Source of the DNA: Actinomycetota bacterium
GTDB lineage: Bacteria; Actinomycetota; Actinomycetes; S36-B12; UBA5976
DNA length: 11,526 bases
Assembly (NCBI GenBank): GCA_009918865.1
Contig: RGCY01000023.1
Span: forward strand, 1-11,526
Reading direction: 5' to 3'
The position numbers and the translations under genes are program-made. Shown piece by piece: positions 6,545 through 11,526 of the stretch. Under the pieces are notes generated by a model. It did no database searches and was not told the origin of the DNA. It worked only from the letters and a program-made list of their open reading frames with translations. The first letter of the stretch is position 1. Every line of letters starts with the position of its first letter.

Positions 6545-7260
6545 TCCGAAACACCTTCGGCGGCGCGCAATCTCGCGCGGTAGTCGCGCACGGCAGTGCG
6601 CAGCGCAGTCTCTGTGTCAACGCCCACCGCATTCGCCGCTGCGATGAGGCCAAGGAGTAACTCACCGACACGCACTTGCACATCCGGTGCACCTAACGAA
6701 TCAGCAAAGAGTTGCTCCACGGTTCGAGCAGCAGCCTCAGATTCCACGGAAGGCACGGCAGCGGTCGAGTCTTTGCGCCGTGCTCGCGTCAAAAGTTTCA
6801 CGGCCAACAGCGATGCCGGCATTGAATCGGGCACTCCATCAGTGACAGATGCACGCTGTTTCTCTGCTGCCTTGAGTTCTTCCCAACGGGCTTGCGCTTC
6901 ATGGGCTGCTGGGGTTTGTGCATCGCCGAACACATGCGGATGGCGGCGCGTCAACTTCTCGACAATCCCACGCGCAACATCGTCAACATCAAATGGATCG
7001 GTTGCATGTTCCTGTGCAATGCGAGCGTGAAAGACCACCTGCAGAAGAACGTCACCAAGTTCTTCTTTTAGCGCTGCGCGGTCACCGGCGTGAACTGCAT
7101 CAACGGTTTCGTACGCTTCTTCAAGCAAATACTCAAGCAGTGACTCATGGGTTTGTTCGGCATCCCACGGGCAACCACCCGGCGAGCGGAGAGTGTCCAT
7201 GAGCGCAATCAGCGCACGAACACCCTCACCACTTGCAAGTGTCGGCTTTGAATCACTCAC
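6541..7260 (-). CDS. mazG: MazG-family nucleoside triphosphate pyrophosphohydrolase
   Basis: Hydrolyses (d)NTPs to the monophosphate and pyrophosphate, clearing damaged or surplus nucleotides; cytoplasmic. 239 residues. The N-terminal domain is intact: LRSPGGCPWDAEQTHESL at 24-41, the EExxE metal motif E47, E48, E51, and the paired ExxD at E67 and D70 in KEELGDVLLQVVFHA, then RRHPHVFG and the WEELKAAEK linker. The C-terminal MazG domain (from about 155) is recognisable by LLAVKLLTRARR and the final helix, but its metal motif reads VRVGELLL where E. coli MazG has EEMGDLLF. The GTG at 7260 follows the lipoprotein stop by 13 bases, so the two are co-transcribed; ATG 7200 is too far inside to be likely. 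The stop TAA shares four bases with the TAG of the convergent DUF2236 gene. Confidence 0.94.
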   Translation of the reverse strand: MSDSKPTLASGEGVRALIALMDTLRSPGGCPWDAEQTHESLLEYLLEEAYETVDAVHAGDRAALKEELGDVLLQVVFHARIAQEHATDPFDVDDVARGIVEKLTRRHPHVFGDAQTPAAHEAQARWEELKAAEKQRASVTDGVPDSMPASLLAVKLLTRARRKDSTAAVPSVESEAAARTVEQLFADSLGAPDVQVRVGELLLGLIAAANAVGVDTETALRTAVRDYRARLRAAEGVSD

Positions 7261-7273
7261 GATTGTGCTGCGG

Positions 7274-7885
7274 TCACTGCCCGATGCTTGGGCTACCAGC
7301 CGGAGTTGCGACCTTGCTCTTCGGCGGATCTAGAGACAGGGTGTCGTTATTCCACACGCCGTAGCGCGGTGCAATCTGAATTTTCAGGCTACGACTGAGG
7401 GTCTGCCAAAATTCGGCCACCTTAGCCTGCGCGGCCTGATCAGTTTGCCCACCAAGCACCCGAGTGGAAATCTTTTCTTGCAACACGGTTAAACGGGCGT
7501 AGCCAGGAATCTCTGCTTCAGAAAATCCATTCGAAGCAAGTTCAGCAAGCACTTGGTCTTTTCCGTATTGCTCATATGCCTTGTTCAGGACGCTTTCCAC
7601 CTCAGTTTTGGTAGCGTCAACATTGACTTTCTTGGCAGCGGCATCGACCAAGATTTCGCGCACTTTCCAATTCAAGGCTGAAGCACTTGACTGTGCCGCT
7701 GGCGTGATGGGCTTCTTCAACCGACGCTGAGTTGCCTGCGCATCGGAAATCATCTTTGAGAGCTGTTGTTCTGTGACGCGCTGGTCACCAACAATCGCTG
7801 CAGCACCGGCTTGCTTGTTCGAACCACACCCGGCAAGTCCAACTACGAGCAGGACAGCCGCAAGCAGCGGTAGACGACGCTTCAC
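7274..7885 (-). CDS. SurA-N-terminal-domain lipoprotein
   Basis: 203 residues. A signal peptide with a basic start (KRR), hydrophobic core and lipobox LAGC gives a predicted lipidated C20, so the mature protein is anchored on the outer face of the membrane. The sequence AAIVGDQRVTEQQLSKMI, soon after the cysteine, is the start of a SurA/PrsA-type N-terminal chaperone domain, followed by helices to about 150 and a tail with APRYGVW that I associate with actinobacterial members. No parvulin prolyl-isomerase domain is present, so it would be a binding/chaperone module at most. The GTG at 7885 is fixed by AAGGAG eight bases upstream. It lies between mfd (70-base gap) and mazG (13-base gap). Mycobacteria have a different lipoprotein (lpqU) in this block; whether the two correspond is unclear. 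Confidence 0.85.
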   Translation of the reverse strand: MKRRLPLLAAVLLVVGLAGCGSNKQAGAAAIVGDQRVTEQQLSKMISDAQATQRRLKKPITPAAQSSASALNWKVREILVDAAAKKVNVDATKTEVESVLNKAYEQYGKDQVLAELASNGFSEAEIPGYARLTVLQEKISTRVLGGQTDQAAQAKVAEFWQTLSRSLKIQIAPRYGVWNNDTLSLDPPKSKVATPAGSPSIGQ

Positions 7886-7893
7886 AGGGGTTT

Positions 7894-7899
7894 CTCCTT
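7894..7899 (-). promoter_or_regulatory. Ribosome binding site of the SurA-like lipoprotein
   Basis: AAGGAG on the minus strand eight bases before a GTG codon at 7885. It is the best Shine-Dalgarno in the window and confirms the GTG start and hence the full signal peptide. Confidence 0.75.
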
Positions 7900-7955
7900 G
7901 CTCGCAATGAGGCTGCTGCGCCCGGTTGGGCTAAGCACGTGTGCGTGTGGGGTGC

Positions 7956-10900
7956 TCACCGGCCACCAGCGGATTCTGGATTCACTGGGGCCGGAGCGAC
8001 GAGCACGGCCGAGATGAATTGCTCAAGCCAACTGAGCAGTTCCTGGTCGCGCAGCACCACACCTCCGACTTTCGCGGTTCGCGGCGCCGGCGTGAGAAGC
8101 GTACGGGTGACGGGCTTAAGTGAGGAGCCTGGGTAGAGCCGAGTGAGTCGCAATTGCCGCGATTCGGGCAGATCCACTGGGCTCAGCCGCACATTTGCTC
8201 CGGCAATCACGACTTCGGTCACTTCGAGTGCTCTTAGTGAGATGCGCAGCCGAGCAACCTCAATCAGCCGCGTCAGTGGCTCAGGCATTGAGCCATACCG
8301 GTCCAGAAGTTCCTGGGCTACTTCCTCCAACGCAGGTGGGGTGGCAGCTGCAGCCAGACGCTGATACGCCTCCAACCGCAACCGCTCATGTTCGATGTAG
8401 TCGTGTGGAATGTGGGCATTGATGGGCAACTCAATGCGCACATCTGCCGGTGTTTGTTCCGTGGGCTCATGACGCATGTCCGCCACGGCTTCAGCAACCA
8501 TCCGCACATACAAGTCGAATCCGACTTCGGCAATGTGACCACTTTGCTGGGCGCCAAGCAAATTTCCGGCGCCACGAATCTCCAGGTCTTTCATCGCAAC
8601 ACTCATGCCGGCACCAAGTTCGGTGTGTTGCGCAATGGTTGCGAGTCGGTCATATGCAGTCTCGGTGAGAGGCTTATCTGGTCGATACATGAAATATGCA
8701 TATGCGCGTTCCCGGCCGCGGCCAACGCGCCCACGCAACTGGTGCAGTTGCGAGAGCCCAAAAGTGTCGGCGCGATCGACAATCAACGTGTTCGCATTGG
8801 GAATATCCAGACCTGATTCAACGATGGTCGTGCTCACCAACACATCGAACTTCTTCTCCCAGAAGTCGACGATGATTTGTTCGAGCACATGTTCATTCAT
8901 TTGACCGTGTGCCGTCACCACGCGCGCTTCGGGAACCAATTCACGCAACCGACTTGCCACGCGCTCAATTGATTCGACGCGGTTATGAACGAAGAAGACC
9001 TGACCATCGCGAAGCATTTCGCGACGAACCGCCGCCGCAATCTGCGCGTCGTTGTAAGCACCGACGTAAGTCAGAATCGGGTGTCGCTCCTCAGGCGGAG
9101 TGGCAATTGTGGACATCTCTCGAATGCCGGTGATAGCCATTTCAAGTGTTCGCGGAATGGGTGTGGCGGACATGGAAAGCATGTCAACATTTGTGCGCAA
9201 GGCTTTGAGGTGCTCTTTGTGTTCGACTCCGAATCGCTGCTCTTCGTCAACGATGACAAGCCCTAAGTCTTTGAATCGCACATTGGCACCAAGCAAGCGG
9301 TGCGTACCAATCACGATGTCAGTTGTGCCATCGGTGAGCCCTTCGTACACAGCTTGGGCTTCCTTGTCGGTTTGAAAACGCGACAAAGCCGCAACTTTCA
9401 CCGGGAATGGCGCATACCGACCGCTGAAAGTGGCGATATGTTGTTGCACGAGCAATGTGGTGGGCACCAGCACCGCAACTTGCTTACCGTCTTGCACGGC
9501 CTTAAACGCGGCGCGCACAGCAATCTCAGTTTTGCCGTATCCGACATCACCGCACACAAGTCGATCCATGGGCACGGACTTCTCCATGTCCGCTTTCACT
9601 TCCTGAATGCAGGCAAGTTGATCCGGCGTTTCCACATACGGAAACGCATCTTCAAGTTCCTGCTGCCACACGGTGTCAGGTCCGAAACTGTGCCCCTTTG
9701 CCGACTGCCTGGCCGCGTAAAGGCGGATTAGTTCATGTGCGATTTCGCGCACTGCTTTTCGTGCCCGACTCTTCGTCGCAGCCCAATCCCCACCACCGAG
9801 TTTGTGCAGACTTGGTGCTTCGCCACCGATGTAGCGCGTGACGAGATCAAGTTGATCTGTTGGCACATAGAGCAAGTCCGGGGGTTGCCCACGCTTACTC
9901 GCGGCGTATTCGATAACCAAATACTCGCGTGTCGCGCCGCCCACAGTTCGTTCAAGCATCTCTTGATAACGACCCACACCATGATGCTCGTGAACGATGT
10001 AGTCGCCTTTGGTGAGTTGCAACGGGTCGATGCCACGTCGTCGGCGCGACGGCATGCGCGAACCGTCGCGACTGGCTGCTCTGCTCCCGAGGACATCTGA
10101 TTCAGTGAGGAATAACAACTTCAATGAAGGAGCACGGAAGCCTTGTGAGAACTGCGCCTGCACGACCTGCACAACATGTAGCGGTAAATCATTGAGCTCG
10201 TCTTCGATGAGCGCGGCCGGGATATCTGCATCCTTGAATGACTCCACATAGCGAGCAGCGGTTCCATGGCCATCGGCACACAACACCACTCGCCAGCCAG
10301 CCGCACGTGCTGACTCGATATCGCGCAAGGCATTGGCCATATCTCCGCGATAGGTTGAAACGGCAGTCACATCATCAAAACCAGCAGTGTCATCCAGGAT
10401 CGACGTCTCAACGTCAGAAGTCTCAATCTCGGTGCTGCGAAACGGACTCAACGCTTGCCAACTCAGTCCACGCGCGATAGCAGCGTCGTGGATGTCGTTC
10501 CACTCCCGATATGCAGCGCCACCAAAGTCAATTGGAGTTTGATTCCCCAGTGCAGCGTTCTCCCACGATGCCGCCAAGAACTCAGCACTCGTTGCCACCA
10601 CGTCGTGTGCCCGACTGCGCACACGCTCAACATCACACACCATCACCTGCGCATCTGCAGTAAGCAGGTCGGTCAGCATGTCCATACCGTCGGCAAGGGC
10701 AGCAGCCATGGCTTCCATGCCATCCACCGGGATGCCTTGTGAGAGCGGCTCGAGAATGTCGACGAGTTCAGGGTGGTTGTTGAGCAACTGTGCTGCTCGT
10801 TCGCGCACCTGCGCCGTGAGGAGCAACTCGCGACATGCCGGAGCGTGCAGCGGTGTTTCCAATGCGCCTAGTGAGCGTTGATCAGCCACTGAGAATGCGC

Positions 10901-11504
10901 GCATTTCCTCAATTTCATCGCCGAAGAACTCTACGCGCACCGGGTGTTCAGCAGTTGGTGGAAAGACATCAACGATTGCCCCACGCACCGCAAACTGGCC
11001 ACGCTTTTCCACCAAGTCGGTGCGCGCGTAGGCACATTCAATGAGTTGTGCAACCAGCGCATCCCGACCAATCTCATCGCCAACTGCAACCGAGATGTGA
11101 GGCGCAGCGGCCACTCCTCGCACGATTGGCTGCACCACCGCACGCACCGGAGCCACAATCACACGCAGCGTGGGTGTCTGCGCTGTCGCGTCGCTGTGCA
11201 GCCGCCGCAGCAACTCAATGCGTGCTCCAACAGTGTCGTGTGATGGAGACAAGCGCTCATGCGGCAATGTTTCCCACGCTGGGAACAGCGCACATTCTGA
11301 TGCTGGCATCAAACAACGCAATGCCGCAACTAAGTCCTCAGCCTCACGGCTGGTAGCCGTGACTGCTAACACCTGGCGCGTCATTGCAGCAGCAGCCACG
11401 AGCCATGGATGTAGCGCAGACACCACGCGCACATCAGCCGCGGCCTCTGCCCTGGTGAATCCTTGATGCTCGCGAACTGCCGCAAGCACGGCCGTGAGTT
11501 TCAT
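7956..11504 (-). CDS. mfd: Transcription-repair coupling factor Mfd
   Basis: ATP-driven DNA translocase that removes RNA polymerase stalled at lesions and recruits UvrA. 1182 residues, full family length. Order: a degenerate UvrB-like N-terminal module (1 to about 340), a variable linker, the RNA-polymerase-interacting domain from about 495 (GDYIVHEHHGVGRY onward), then the RecG-like translocase: Walker A GDVGYGKT with K658, PTTLLVQQH, DEEQ box D753-Q756, SATPIPRTL near 775, STTIVESGLDIPN, and the LRGRVGRGR arginine-finger motif near 921-929, followed by the TRG segment (DLEIRGAGNLLG) and the C-terminal autoinhibitory domain. No key motif is missing. The ATG at 11504 has AGGTG only two bases upstream, and the in-frame region continues open to the window edge, so the start could lie slightly further out. 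A 70-base gap, with no convincing terminator, separates it from the lipoprotein. Confidence 0.98.
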   Translation of the reverse strand: MKLTAVLAAVREHQGFTRAEAAADVRVVSALHPWLVAAAAMTRQVLAVTATSREAEDLVAALRCLMPASECALFPAWETLPHERLSPSHDTVGARIELLRRLHSDATAQTPTLRVIVAPVRAVVQPIVRGVAAAPHISVAVGDEIGRDALVAQLIECAYARTDLVEKRGQFAVRGAIVDVFPPTAEHPVRVEFFGDEIEEMRAFSVADQRSLGALETPLHAPACRELLLTAQVRERAAQLLNNHPELVDILEPLSQGIPVDGMEAMAAALADGMDMLTDLLTADAQVMVCDVERVRSRAHDVVATSAEFLAASWENAALGNQTPIDFGGAAYREWNDIHDAAIARGLSWQALSPFRSTEIETSDVETSILDDTAGFDDVTAVSTYRGDMANALRDIESARAAGWRVVLCADGHGTAARYVESFKDADIPAALIEDELNDLPLHVVQVVQAQFSQGFRAPSLKLLFLTESDVLGSRAASRDGSRMPSRRRRGIDPLQLTKGDYIVHEHHGVGRYQEMLERTVGGATREYLVIEYAASKRGQPPDLLYVPTDQLDLVTRYIGGEAPSLHKLGGGDWAATKSRARKAVREIAHELIRLYAARQSAKGHSFGPDTVWQQELEDAFPYVETPDQLACIQEVKADMEKSVPMDRLVCGDVGYGKTEIAVRAAFKAVQDGKQVAVLVPTTLLVQQHIATFSGRYAPFPVKVAALSRFQTDKEAQAVYEGLTDGTTDIVIGTHRLLGANVRFKDLGLVIVDEEQRFGVEHKEHLKALRTNVDMLSMSATPIPRTLEMAITGIREMSTIATPPEERHPILTYVGAYNDAQIAAAVRREMLRDGQVFFVHNRVESIERVASRLRELVPEARVVTAHGQMNEHVLEQIIVDFWEKKFDVLVSTTIVESGLDIPNANTLIVDRADTFGLSQLHQLRGRVGRGRERAYAYFMYRPDKPLTETAYDRLATIAQHTELGAGMSVAMKDLEIRGAGNLLGAQQSGHIAEVGFDLYVRMVAEAVADMRHEPTEQTPADVRIELPINAHIPHDYIEHERLRLEAYQRLAAAATPPALEEVAQELLDRYGSMPEPLTRLIEVARLRISLRALEVTEVVIAGANVRLSPVDLPESRQLRLTRLYPGSSLKPVTRTLLTPAPRTAKVGGVVLRDQELLSWLEQFISAVLVAPAPVNPESAGGR

Positions 11505-11526
11505 GTCACCTAACGGTTGTAGCGAT

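Noticed and set aside
7920..7931. GCCC/GGGC hairpin between mfd and the lipoprotein
   Set aside because: Four-pair stem without a T run; too weak for a terminator, expected by chance at this GC content.
1..11526. Mobile elements, CRISPR repeats, prophage or defence genes
   Set aside because: No transposase, integrase, long terminal inverted repeats, regularly spaced repeats or defence-type proteins seen; nearly all sequence is accounted for by housekeeping genes.

Overview
The window is a contiguous piece of an actinobacterial chromosome, from a moderately high-GC member of Actinomycetota. Three things point there. The gene neighbourhood (mfd, SurA-like lipoprotein, mazG, eno, ftsB-like, DUF501, ppx, tRNA-Leu) matches the housekeeping block I recall from Mycobacterium and Streptomyces. 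The DUF501 and short ppx families are typical of the phylum. GTG starts are frequent: cbs, DUF501, mazG, the lipoprotein and DUF2236 all use GTG. The genus cannot be named from this sequence; an uncultured aquatic actinobacterium is possible but is only a guess.

Layout from right to left, the direction in which most genes read: mfd (transcription-repair coupling factor) enters from the right edge and is followed on the minus strand by a SurA-N-type lipoprotein and mazG. On the plus strand, convergent with mazG and divergent from eno, sits one DUF2236/MpaB-like gene. The minus-strand run then resumes with eno (enolase), an FtsB/DivIC-type division protein, a DUF501 protein and an exopolyphosphatase/GppA-family protein. 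After these come tRNA-Leu(TAA), a Bax inhibitor-1-like membrane protein, and a cystathionine beta-synthase that runs off the left edge without its C-terminal part.

The genes do not form one pathway. They are a conserved housekeeping cluster: DNA repair, nucleotide-pool cleaning, envelope protein handling, glycolysis, cell division, polyphosphate or (p)ppGpp metabolism, and sulfur amino acid synthesis. Two minus-strand transcription units are likely: mfd-lipoprotein-mazG, and eno-ftsB-DUF501-ppx, probably followed by a unit starting at the tRNA promoter and reading into the Bax-like gene and cbs. No gene-free stretch exceeds 300 bases. The longest gap is the 188-base eno/DUF2236 divergent region, followed by 97 bases between ftsB and DUF501, 70 bases between mfd and the lipoprotein, and 65 bases between ppx and the tRNA.

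I found no mobile element, CRISPR array, phage gene, toxin-antitoxin pair or defence system, and nothing I would call an undescribed system. The points worth a second look are small: an unusual tRNA-Leu, a relay of two tiny overlapping reading frames before DUF501, a tRNA that appears to lead directly into an mRNA, a degenerate MazG C-terminal domain, and a lone opposite-strand gene inside the block.
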